Origin: Palsa-506 sp963786975
GTDB lineage: Bacteria > Actinomycetota > Actinomycetes > Streptosporangiales > Streptosporangiaceae
Reading direction: 5' to 3'
DNA: 64,000 bases
Assembly (NCBI GenBank): GCA_963786975.1
Contig: CAWBBE010000010.1
Coordinates: 455,826 to 519,825 of the forward strand
Of this stretch, positions 25,793-33,527 are shown piece after piece (position 1 is the stretch's first letter; every line of letters begins with the position of its first letter). Position numbers and translations under genes: made by a program. The notes under the pieces were generated by a model. The model worked only from the letters and a program-made list of their open reading frames with translations. It was not told the origin of the DNA and made no database searches.

Positions 25793-27427
25793 ATGAGCGA
25801 GCCGAGCAGCTACCTGAAGTACCTGCCGCCGGTGCTGTGGCAAGACGAGCCTGCCGCACCGGACTTCTCGCTCGGCGCCATGCTGCGCATCTTCGAGAAG
25901 ATCCTCACCGGCATCCCGGACGGCGTCAGCATCCCGCACGATCCGGTGACCGCCCAGATCGCCGGCGTGGACCGGCTGTTCGGCCCGTGGACCGCGCCGC
26001 AGCGCTTCCTGCCCTGGCTGGCGTCCTGGGTGGCGCTGGAATTCCCGGCCCTGCAGAACACCCAGCTGTGGGATGAATACCAGCAGCGCAAGGTGACCGA
26101 CGAGATTGCCAGGATCTACCGCCTGCGCGGCAGCAAGGCCGGCCTGAACTTGTACCTCGATCTCTACGCGGTGGGCAGCACGCGGCCGAGGGTCGCCCTC
26201 GACGACGGCACCCGCCTGCTGTCCGTCCTGCCGGGCGCGGCCGGCGCCGCGGCGGTCACCGGGCTGGTCTCGCAGGGGCCTGCGGTGATGAACAACACGG
26301 TCAGCGTGGCCGGGATGGCCAGGCCGTGGTGCGTCGCGGTCAGCTCGGACGGCAGCATCCTGGTGGGCGACACCGCCGTGCCCGCCGGAGCGCCGGTGCC
26401 GCTGAAGAACTGCGTCTGGCACCTGGACCCGGTGGGCGGCTACGACCTGGCCGGCCCGCCGCCGCGGCCGCAGCCGGTCGCGCCGGCCACCCTCCCGCTC
26501 ACCAGCGTCGTGGCCGTGGCCGTGCGGCCGGCCCAGGGCACGGCGCCGGAGACGCTGTACGTGCTGGACCGTACCGGCCGGCTGTACGCGGTCCCGGCGC
26601 CGTTCCCGGTTTCCCCGGCCACGCAGGTCGCCGCGCTGGCCACGCCGGGCGCGAGCCTGTGGCCGGTGGCCATGGCCGTCGACCCGCTGAACGGCAACCT
26701 GCTGATCCTCGACCGCGGCAGCCAGCCGCCGGAGCCGGCCACGGTCCAGATCATCGCCGTGCAGCCGGCCCCGCTGACCGTGACCCGCACCGCGCTGCCG
26801 GGCGTCGCCGAGCCGCTGTCGCTCGCCGCCCACCAGGACGGCACCCTGCTCATCGGCGATGGCGGCGACCAGGCGCCGGCCACGCCGGCCGGGTTTCCCG
26901 GCAACCTCGTGCGGGTCGACCGCGGGCCGGCGACCTGGACCGAGACGCCGTTGCTGCCCGCGGACAATCCGCTGGCCGCGCCGACCGGAATCGCCAGCAC
27001 CCCGGATGGCCAGCTCTACGTCCTCGATGCCGGGGTGAAGCCGTTCTCCCCGTCCGACGACCCGTTCATCTGCGCGGTGGCCCAGGACGCGGGCGTCTAT
27101 CAGATTGACGTGTCCAGCGCGCCGCCCGCGGCCACCCGTATCACCGGCGCGGCGCCCTTCGTCTACCCGACCGGCATGGCCGCCGCCGGGGAGCGGCTGG
27201 TGGTCTGCGACCCCGGCCAGCCGGAAGTGGCCGGCCTGCAAGCGTACTCGTCCCGGGTGCTGGCCTTCGAGTTCGACGTGGTCATCCATTTCGCCGACTC
27301 CCGGCTGCCGGCCGACCCGGCGGCCCGCCAGCTCGTGCTGAGCCAGGCGGTGGGCAACATCAGCAGCATCATCGAGGACCAGAAACCGGCCCACACGAAA
27401 TGGAACCTGATCACCTCCATCTTCTAG
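25793..27427 (+). CDS. baseplate tail protein with predicted beta-propeller extension
   Basis: The ATG at 25793, with CCAGGAGG eight bases upstream, gives 544 residues. Residues about 1-130 match the Afp12/TIGR02242-type tail protein (SYLKYLPPVLWQDE, RFLPWLASWVALEF, IYRLRGSKAGLNLYLDLY). The next 350 residues repeat a YVLD/LLIGD-type pattern resembling NHL or gluconolactonase-like propeller blades (ETLYVLDRTGRLYAV, NLLILDRGSQPPEPATV, GTLLIGDGGDQAPA, GQLYVLDAGVKP). The C terminus returns to the tail fold. The propeller could bind a surface ligand or protect the baseplate. Confidence 0.82.
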   Translation: MSEPSSYLKYLPPVLWQDEPAAPDFSLGAMLRIFEKILTGIPDGVSIPHDPVTAQIAGVDRLFGPWTAPQRFLPWLASWVALEFPALQNTQLWDEYQQRKVTDEIARIYRLRGSKAGLNLYLDLYAVGSTRPRVALDDGTRLLSVLPGAAGAAAVTGLVSQGPAVMNNTVSVAGMARPWCVAVSSDGSILVGDTAVPAGAPVPLKNCVWHLDPVGGYDLAGPPPRPQPVAPATLPLTSVVAVAVRPAQGTAPETLYVLDRTGRLYAVPAPFPVSPATQVAALATPGASLWPVAMAVDPLNGNLLILDRGSQPPEPATVQIIAVQPAPLTVTRTALPGVAEPLSLAAHQDGTLLIGDGGDQAPATPAGFPGNLVRVDRGPATWTETPLLPADNPLAAPTGIASTPDGQLYVLDAGVKPFSPSDDPFICAVAQDAGVYQIDVSSAPPAATRITGAAPFVYPTGMAAAGERLVVCDPGQPEVAGLQAYSSRVLAFEFDVVIHFADSRLPADPAARQLVLSQAVGNISSIIEDQKPAHTKWNLITSIF

Positions 27428-27470
27428 GAACGCGGACGGGCGGCCCGCGGCCCGCGGCGAAGGAGCGCTC

Positions 27471-29642
27471 ATGACTGACAGCGCGGTAATGCGCACGGAG
27501 TACTGGAACATCAGCACCGGCACGGTCCGCACTGGCGCCACCGGGCACGGCGAGAGCCTCACCGACATGGAGAGCTACCTGCTGCCCGCGGATCAGGCAC
27601 GCGGCGCCGCCCTGTACTCCTGGGGCGTGGCCGCCGGGCTGGCCGTGCAGGGCACGGCCGGGGCAGCTGGCGTCACGGTCCTGCCGGGCACGGCCCTTGA
27701 CGCGGCCGGGCAGCTGATCATGCTGCCGGTCAACGGCACGGTTATCGTTGACCCGGCGGTCGACCCGGCGCAGCTGCAGGACGTGCCGACCGTGCTGGTC
27801 GGCGCGGCCGGTATCACCTTGCCGACCACCGGCCCGGCCGCCGACTGCCTGCTCACCCTGACCTGGCGTGAGGTGGCCGACGTCAGCACGCTGGCGAACG
27901 CGCCGGTCCTGCTGCACGCGCCATGGCTGCGCCTGATCCCGGCGGCCGGCTTCGCGGACAACGGCGACCAGGTGGTGCTGGCGGAGGTGACGCTGGACGA
28001 TAACGGCAACCTGACCGGCCTGTCCGCCGGGCTCCGGCGCCAGGTGGGGATACCGGCCGGCCGGGTCGAGCTTCGGGTGCCGCGGCTGCAGGGCGGGGCT
28101 GCCCCCGTCGTGGATCACCGGGCCGCGGCCGAGCTGGCGGCGGACGAAAACGGGGACGTGGCCATCTCGCTGCTGTCGGGCCCGGCGCCGGTCAAGGCGC
28201 TCACGATCGACGGCGTGACCGGAGAGGTGGCGCTTTCCGCTTCGCTCACCGCATCACCGGCGCTGCGCGTGTCGGCGGCCGGAGGCCGGACCTACCAGCT
28301 GTCCTCCGGCCCGGACGGCAGCTGGCACTTCACCGATGCGACCGCGAACGCCGACCGCCTCGTGGTCGACCCGGCCGGGAACGTCGGCATCGGCATCGCC
28401 GCCGGGCAGGCCCAGCGGACCGTGCACATCGAGGGCTCGGAGGTGCACAGCGGCGGGCCGTCCGGCGGGTTCTCGTTCGCCGACCGCGCCACCGGGAGCT
28501 TCGTGAACAACCCGGGCGGGACCGGCGGCCGGTGGGTCTGGTACGCCCAGGACCACCTGGCCCGGCTGTGGTCCGGATCCGATCAGCTCACCGTGTCCAC
28601 CGCCATCCCGGGCGACGGAACCGGGCTGACCGTCGCCCGGCGGATGCGGGTCCAGCAGGGCCCGGACGGGTCGGCTGGGATCTGGTTCCAGCAGCAGGGA
28701 ACCGGCGACAACGCCTTCGTCGGGATGGCCGACGGCACCCACGTCGGGTTCTGGGGCAACACCGGCGCGCGATGGGGGCTGCAGATGGACACCGGCACCG
28801 GGATGGTGGACGTCTCCCGCCGGATGCGGGTCCGGCAGGGCGGTGACTCCTCCGCCGGGATTCGGTTCCTGCAGGGCGGCCCGAACGCCGACCGGGGATT
28901 CGTCGGGATGGCGGACGACACCCATGTCGGCTTCTGGGGCAACACGGGCGCGGGGTGGGGCCTGAAGATGGACACCGGCACCGGGGAGGTCGACGTGGCG
29001 AGCTCGCAGACCGCCGTCGTCGCCCAGGGCGGGTCCGGGGCGTTCGCGGCCGGCGTCCGCGCCAGCGGGAACATTGGCGTCTGGGCGGCGAGCAACAACA
29101 CCGGGCTGCTGGCGTCCGGCTCGAACCTGGCCGGCCAGTTCATGGGTCACGTCCGGATGTCGGCCGACCTGGACGTCAGCGGCACCATCAGCAAGGGCGG
29201 CGGCGGCTTCCGGATCGACCATCCGTCCGATCCGGCTGGCCGGTACCTGTCGCACTCCTTCGTCGAGTCGCCGGAGATGCTGAACGTCTACGCCGGCACC
29301 GCCGTCACCGGCGACGACGGCGAGGTCGCCGTCACCCTGCCCGGCTACTTCGCGGCGCTCAACCGTGACCACCGCTTCCAGCTCACGCCGGTGGGCCAGC
29401 TGGCGCTGGCCACGGTCGACGGTGGCGTCCGGGAGAATCGGTTCACGATCCGCACGGACCGGCCCGGCGTCACGGTGTGCTGGCAGGTGACCGGCGTACG
29501 GCAGGACAAGTGGGCGGAAGCGCACCGGATCCAGGAGGAAGAGGACAAGGCCGAGGGCGACCGCGGCCGGTTCCTGCATCCTGAGGCGCATGGCCAGCCG
29601 GCCGCCATGAGCCTGTACGGGGCCGGGGAACAGCCGGGATGA
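27471..29642 (+). CDS. tail fibre 1
   Basis: The 723-residue protein begins MTDSAVMRTEYWNIS. Its first 190 residues are shared with fibre 2 (HGESLTDMESYLLP, LANAPVLLHAPWLRL), so this part likely docks to the baseplate. The shaft is Gly/Thr/Asp-rich and beta-helical in character. It contains two 60-residue direct repeats (28638-28997) including THVGFWGNTGA. The C-terminal domain (YAGTAVTGDDGEVAVTLPG, FQLTPVGQLA) resembles fibre-tip beta domains. By position it is the Afp13-type receptor-binding fibre. It ends in an ATGA overlap with the next gene. Confidence 0.82.
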   Translation: MTDSAVMRTEYWNISTGTVRTGATGHGESLTDMESYLLPADQARGAALYSWGVAAGLAVQGTAGAAGVTVLPGTALDAAGQLIMLPVNGTVIVDPAVDPAQLQDVPTVLVGAAGITLPTTGPAADCLLTLTWREVADVSTLANAPVLLHAPWLRLIPAAGFADNGDQVVLAEVTLDDNGNLTGLSAGLRRQVGIPAGRVELRVPRLQGGAAPVVDHRAAAELAADENGDVAISLLSGPAPVKALTIDGVTGEVALSASLTASPALRVSAAGGRTYQLSSGPDGSWHFTDATANADRLVVDPAGNVGIGIAAGQAQRTVHIEGSEVHSGGPSGGFSFADRATGSFVNNPGGTGGRWVWYAQDHLARLWSGSDQLTVSTAIPGDGTGLTVARRMRVQQGPDGSAGIWFQQQGTGDNAFVGMADGTHVGFWGNTGARWGLQMDTGTGMVDVSRRMRVRQGGDSSAGIRFLQGGPNADRGFVGMADDTHVGFWGNTGAGWGLKMDTGTGEVDVASSQTAVVAQGGSGAFAAGVRASGNIGVWAASNNTGLLASGSNLAGQFMGHVRMSADLDVSGTISKGGGGFRIDHPSDPAGRYLSHSFVESPEMLNVYAGTAVTGDDGEVAVTLPGYFAALNRDHRFQLTPVGQLALATVDGGVRENRFTIRTDRPGVTVCWQVTGVRQDKWAEAHRIQEEEDKAEGDRGRFLHPEAHGQPAAMSLYGAGEQPG
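28638..28997 (+). repeat. two 180-bp direct repeats in fibre 1
   Basis: Units 28638-28817 and 28818-28997 encode 60-residue segments that align without gaps (RRMRVQQG / RRMRVRQG ... THVGFWGNTGA ... MDTGTG). They are diverged, not identical, so this is an old duplication lengthening the fibre shaft. Confidence 0.75.
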
Positions 29643-29950
29643 CCCAGGCGAGAGGAACGGTGAGCGCCATGATGGACGTGCTGCAGGCACGGCTGGCGGA
29701 GCTGAAGCGGGAGTACCAGCTGGGGGAGGCGCAGCTGCGCGATATCACCCGGCGGGAGACCGCCCTCCGGGAGACGATGCTGCGCATCACCGGGGCGATC
29801 CAGGTGCTGGAGGAGCTGGTGAGCACGTCCGCGGAAGCCGCCCGCCCGGCGGCCGCCCCGGCTGGTCCCGGCCCGGCGGATCCGGCCGCCCCGGGGCCGG
29901 CGGACGAGAACGGGGATCGCAGCCAGCGCGCCGTGCTGACGGTGCCGTAA
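29639..29950 (+). CDS. small coiled-coil eCIS protein
   Basis: The start overlaps the fibre 1 stop by four bases. An ATG at residue 11 of the 103-residue product is an alternative start. Residues about 12-55 form an amphipathic coiled coil (MDVLQARLAELKREYQLGEA), and the remainder is Pro/Ala-rich and disordered. Small coiled-coil proteins beside phage fibres often act as fibre chaperones or trimerisation aids; that role is inferred from position. I do not recognise a specific family. Confidence 0.65.
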   Translation: MTQARGTVSAMMDVLQARLAELKREYQLGEAQLRDITRRETALRETMLRITGAIQVLEELVSTSAEAARPAAAPAGPGPADPAAPGPADENGDRSQRAVLTVP

Positions 29951-30004
29951 CGGGCCTGCGCACGTCACGAATCTGAATCTGAGGACCGAGCCAGGGGAGT
30001 ACCC

Positions 30005-31789
30005 ATGAGCAGCCTGCCGCTGATGCGCACCGAATACTGGAATGTCGGGACGGATACGGTCCGCACGGGCGCCACCGCGCACGGCGAGAGCCTTACCGAC
30101 ATCGAGGACTACCTGCTGCCGCTGTCCCAGATGGAAGCCTCCAGCCGGTACACCACTGGCGTGGTCGAGGGCCTGGCCGTCAGCGCGGTCTCCGGCCAGG
30201 CGGGCGTCACGATCTCCCCGGGCGTGGCGCTCGACGCGGCCGGGAACATCATCGCGCTCGCGGCCGCCGGGTTCGCGGTCGTCGACCCCGCCGCCGATCC
30301 CAGCCAGATCCAGGGCATCAGCACGGTGCCCGTCGGCGACGGCGGCCTTACCTTCAGCACGGCCGGTGCCAGCGGTGACTGTTTCCTGACCATCAGCTGG
30401 CGCGAGGTACTCGGCCAGAGCCAGCTCGGCAACGCGCCGGTCCTGATCCACGCCCCCTGGCTGCGGCTGCCCGCCGCGGCCGGCTTCCAGGACGCCGGTG
30501 AGCAGGTCATCCTGGCCCTGGTCACGCTGGACGGCAACGGGCTCGTCACCGCCCTGGCCGCGGGCGCGAGCCAGCCCGACGGCACGGTAGCGCCCGGGCG
30601 GCAGAGCCCGGCCACCCACGCGGCGGGCATCACCCTGCAGTCCGCTGGGGCGGCCTCGACCGCAGCCGGGCTGCTCGTCAGTGACTCCGCGGCCGGCCAG
30701 CTGCGGGCCAGCGACGCCAGCACCGTGCGGCTGGAGGCCAGCGACCCGGCCGGCGTCCTTGAGCTGGTCGGCGGCCAGGGACCGGCGCCCGGGGTGACCG
30801 TGCTGGCCGGCCGGCTGTCGCTGCACACCGCGGCCGACGCCCAGGGCAGCCAGGCCATCGACCTGGACGCCACCAGCTCTACCGTGACCGCAGGCAGCCT
30901 GCGGCTGGGCGGGGCGCAGTCCGGGGTCTCCCTCGGTACCGGGCCCGCCGCCGGAGTCCTGGCCGCCACCGCGGACCGGGTGACCGTCCGGGCCAGTGAC
31001 GGCACCGACAAGATCATCCTGGATGGCACCACCGCTACGGTGAGCACCGGCTCGGTCCTGGTCGGCGGGGCGCAGTCCAGGGTCTCACTCGATGCCGGGC
31101 CCGCCGCCGGCGTGCTCGCGCTTTCCGCGCCGGCCGGGCCGGCCCAGCTGGGCGTCGGCACGGCCGCCCCCCGCAATCCCGTGGGCATCCGCGGGACCGG
31201 CACCTCCGAGGAATTGCTGAGCTTCGAGGACGCCGCCGGCGGCACCCGGTGGCATATCAACCAGAAATTTAACGGGCAGCCCGGGCTGAACCTCGCCGAA
31301 ACCGGGGTCGCCGACGGGCGGCTGTTCCTGCAGCCCAAGGGCACGCTGCCGCAAGGCCGGGTCGGCATCAACACCACCACGCCCGCCTTCGAGCTGCAGG
31401 TCAACGGCACCGTCTGCGCGAACCAGTTCTGTAACCCCTCGGACCTGCGGCTCAAACGGGAGGTAACCCCGCTCGCCGACGTCCTGGGCCGGCTGGCCGG
31501 CATCCGGGCGGTTAGCTACCGGCCGGCCGATGCAGGCTCTGGGCACCGTCCGACCCAGATCGGCGTCCTGGCCCAGGACGTGCAGGCCGCCTTTCCCGAG
31601 CTTGTCCTGGAGACACAGCCGGACGGGCTCAAGGCGGTGGACTACGCCGGGCTGGCCGGAGTGCTGGTCGGCGCGGTGCAGGAATTGCTGGCCTCGAATA
31701 CCGAACTGGCCACCCGGCTGGCCGGGGTGGAGCAGCGGATGACGAGCACCTCGCCCGAGCGGAATGCCGGCCAGGGGTCGTCGCCATGA
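30005..31789 (+). CDS. tail fibre 2 with intramolecular chaperone (S74) end
   Basis: The 594-residue protein shares its N-terminal 190 residues with fibre 1 (MRTEYWNVGTDTVRTGATAH). Its shaft is different, with repeats such as LRLGGAQSGVSLGTGPAAGV. The C terminus is a clear endosialidase-type intramolecular chaperone (peptidase S74): NPSDLRLKREVTPLADVLG, then QIGVLAQDVQAAFPELV and VGAVQELLASN. That domain drives trimer folding and often cuts itself off. The stop overlaps the lanthipeptide precursor start (ATGA at 31786), so fibre and peptide synthesis are coupled. Confidence 0.85.
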   Translation: MSSLPLMRTEYWNVGTDTVRTGATAHGESLTDIEDYLLPLSQMEASSRYTTGVVEGLAVSAVSGQAGVTISPGVALDAAGNIIALAAAGFAVVDPAADPSQIQGISTVPVGDGGLTFSTAGASGDCFLTISWREVLGQSQLGNAPVLIHAPWLRLPAAAGFQDAGEQVILALVTLDGNGLVTALAAGASQPDGTVAPGRQSPATHAAGITLQSAGAASTAAGLLVSDSAAGQLRASDASTVRLEASDPAGVLELVGGQGPAPGVTVLAGRLSLHTAADAQGSQAIDLDATSSTVTAGSLRLGGAQSGVSLGTGPAAGVLAATADRVTVRASDGTDKIILDGTTATVSTGSVLVGGAQSRVSLDAGPAAGVLALSAPAGPAQLGVGTAAPRNPVGIRGTGTSEELLSFEDAAGGTRWHINQKFNGQPGLNLAETGVADGRLFLQPKGTLPQGRVGINTTTPAFELQVNGTVCANQFCNPSDLRLKREVTPLADVLGRLAGIRAVSYRPADAGSGHRPTQIGVLAQDVQAAFPELVLETQPDGLKAVDYAGLAGVLVGAVQELLASNTELATRLAGVEQRMTSTSPERNAGQGSSP

Positions 31790-32136
31790 GCGCAGCCACC
31801 GGCTCCTGGCCGGGCGTCCCGCCGGTGCTGGGCGACCTGATGGACGACTGCCCCGACGAATTCGATCTCGACATCCGATGGGGCGAGCTTGACCAGGCCG
31901 GGCCCTGGCTGGACTACCTGCCGACCGCGCGCGAAGAGCCTGGTGAAACCTGCGACACCCATGCGGCCACCTGCCCGGCCACCTGCCACGCGACGTGCGC
32001 GGCCACCTGCGCGGCCACCTGTCATGCCACTTGCGAGGACACCTGCGGGCGGACCTGCGCCGATTTTGACACCTGCGACGCGACCTGCGCTGGGACGCAC
32101 TGTTTCACCTGCCGGTCCGGCTGCCAGACGCCGTGA
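31786..32136 (+). CDS. lanthipeptide precursor (FxLD-type), Thr-Cys repeat core
   Basis: The 116-residue peptide has an acidic leader with an FDLDI box at residues 26-30, the element class I LanB enzymes recognise (FxLD family). From residue 54 the core is packed with Thr-Cys pairs. Eight pairs (62-63 to 90-91) recur every four residues, and others lie at 55-56, 96-97, 100-101 and 108-109, with single Cys at 106 and 113. The core holds 14 Cys, 14 Thr and one Ser. Each Thr could be dehydrated by LanB and each Cys closed to a methyllanthionine ring by LanC. Start and stop overlap the neighbouring fibre and LanC genes. No leader-cleavage motif is evident. A metal-binding Cys/His peptide is the main alternative, but the adjoining LanB/LanC argue against it. 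Confidence 0.82.
   Translation: MSAATGSWPGVPPVLGDLMDDCPDEFDLDIRWGELDQAGPWLDYLPTAREEPGETCDTHAATCPATCHATCAATCAATCHATCEDTCGRTCADFDTCDATCAGTHCFTCRSGCQTP
31969..32058 (+). repeat. 12-bp periodic repeat coding for TCxx
   Basis: Eight Thr-Cys codon pairs recur at exactly 12-base spacing, often inside GGCCACCTGC-like units. It lies within the precursor gene and probably grew by slippage or unequal exchange. Confidence 0.8.
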
Positions 32137-33527
32137 CCCAGACCGATGTCCCGGCCGGCCGGGACCGTGCGCTCCGCGCGGACGCCGCGGCGGCGGCGCG
32201 GGCCGCCGGGCAAGTCGCCGCGCGGACCGCCGACCCGCAGGTGCTGGCCAGCGCGGTCGCCGCCGCCCGCGCGCCGTGGCCGGCCAGCCTGCTCGCCTGG
32301 CGGCCTGCCAGCCTGGCCCAGGGCCATGCCGGGCTGGCGGTGCTCTGCGCCGAGCTGGACGCCCGGCAGCCCGGCTCCGGCTGGGACCGGGCCGGCCATC
32401 ATCACCTCGCCGCGGCCGCCGCGGCGGTCAGCCGGGCCGATGCCTCGCTGTTCTCCGGGCTGGCCGGACTGGGGTTCGCAGCGACCATGCTGGCCGCCGG
32501 CCGCACCCGGTACGAGCGCCTGCTGGGCCAGGTGGACGAGGGCATCGCCGCGCAGCTGGACGGCATGTTGCAGCGGCTCGCCGCGGCCTCCGGGTGCCGC
32601 GTCAGCGACTTCGACCTGGTGTCCGGGGTGACCGGAACCGGGACCTACCTGCTCACGCGGTACCAGGCCACGGCCGTCCAGCCGGCGGTCACGGCCAGGA
32701 AGGCCGGCCAGCCTCCGGCGGCCACCGAGATGCTGCAGCGGCTGCTGCAAGGCCTGGCCGAGCTGTTCGCCGCGGCCGGCCACCCCCGCCGGTGGCATAC
32801 CCCGGCCGGGCTGGCGTCCGGCCCGCTGCGGCTGAGCTACCCCCGGGGCCTGCACAACTGCGGCCTGGCGCACGGGGCACCGGGACCGCTCGCGCTGCTG
32901 TCCCTGGCGAAGCTGGCTGGCCTGCAGGTGCCCGGCGGGGCTGACGCGATCCGCGCCACGGCCAGCTGGCTGGCCCGGCACCGGACCGGGCCGGATCAGG
33001 AACCGGACTGGCCGGACGGCGTCGCACTCGATGCGGCCGGGCCGCCGCTCGGCGCATCAGGACAGCCGCCCGGCCGGGCCGCCTGGTGCTACGGCGCCCC
33101 CGGCGTCGCCCGCAGCCTGTGGCTGGCCGGCGCCGCGCTTGCTGAGCGCCAGTGGCAGGAACTCGCCGCCGCCGCGATCCGCGCGATAGCATCCCGGCCC
33201 GCACCGTCCTGGGGCCTCACCGCCCCGGGCTTCTGCCATGGCGAGGCCGGCCTGCTGCAGATACTGCGCCGGTTCGCCGCCGACCGGCCCGACCCGGCAG
33301 TCGCATCCGCCGCCGACCGGCTGGCCGCCAGCCTGGCCGCCAGGTTCGACCCGGGTGCGCCGCTCGGCGTGCGCATCCCCGGCCCGGACGGCGCCCCGGC
33401 CGACCAGCCCGGCTTGCTCGACGGCACTGCGGGCATCGCGCTGGCCCTGCTCGGGCTCCCCGAGGCCGGGCCTGCGCCGCGCGCCGCCACGACGCCGTCC
33501 TGGGACCGGGTGTTCCTGCTCGCATGA
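32133..33527 (+). CDS. LanC-type lanthionine cyclase
   Basis: The GTG start overlaps the precursor stop. The 464-residue protein is an alpha-toroid LanC. The NCGLAHGAPG motif is at 242-251. The zinc ligands are present: Cys319 in AWCYGAPG, and Cys368-His369 in FCHGEAG. The C terminus has the usual LDGTAGIALALL helix. LanC enzymes add Cys thiols to dehydroalanine or dehydrobutyrine in the precursor to close thioether rings in the cytosol. The length and all catalytic residues are normal, so it should be active. Unusually, it precedes LanB, and its stop overlaps the LanB start (ATGA at 33524). Confidence 0.9.
   Translation: MTQTDVPAGRDRALRADAAAAARAAGQVAARTADPQVLASAVAAARAPWPASLLAWRPASLAQGHAGLAVLCAELDARQPGSGWDRAGHHHLAAAAAAVSRADASLFSGLAGLGFAATMLAAGRTRYERLLGQVDEGIAAQLDGMLQRLAAASGCRVSDFDLVSGVTGTGTYLLTRYQATAVQPAVTARKAGQPPAATEMLQRLLQGLAELFAAAGHPRRWHTPAGLASGPLRLSYPRGLHNCGLAHGAPGPLALLSLAKLAGLQVPGGADAIRATASWLARHRTGPDQEPDWPDGVALDAAGPPLGASGQPPGRAAWCYGAPGVARSLWLAGAALAERQWQELAAAAIRAIASRPAPSWGLTAPGFCHGEAGLLQILRRFAADRPDPAVASAADRLAASLAARFDPGAPLGVRIPGPDGAPADQPGLLDGTAGIALALLGLPEAGPAPRAATTPSWDRVFLLA

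Noticed and set aside
31969..32058. 12-bp periodic repeat as a CRISPR-like or regulatory array
   Set aside because: The period is too short for CRISPR, there are no spacers, and it is explained by Thr-Cys codons in the precursor gene.
31786..32136. TC-rich peptide as a simple zinc-binding or metallothionein-like protein
   Set aside because: Possible in principle, but the FDLD leader box and the overlapping LanC/LanB genes make a lanthipeptide precursor much more likely.
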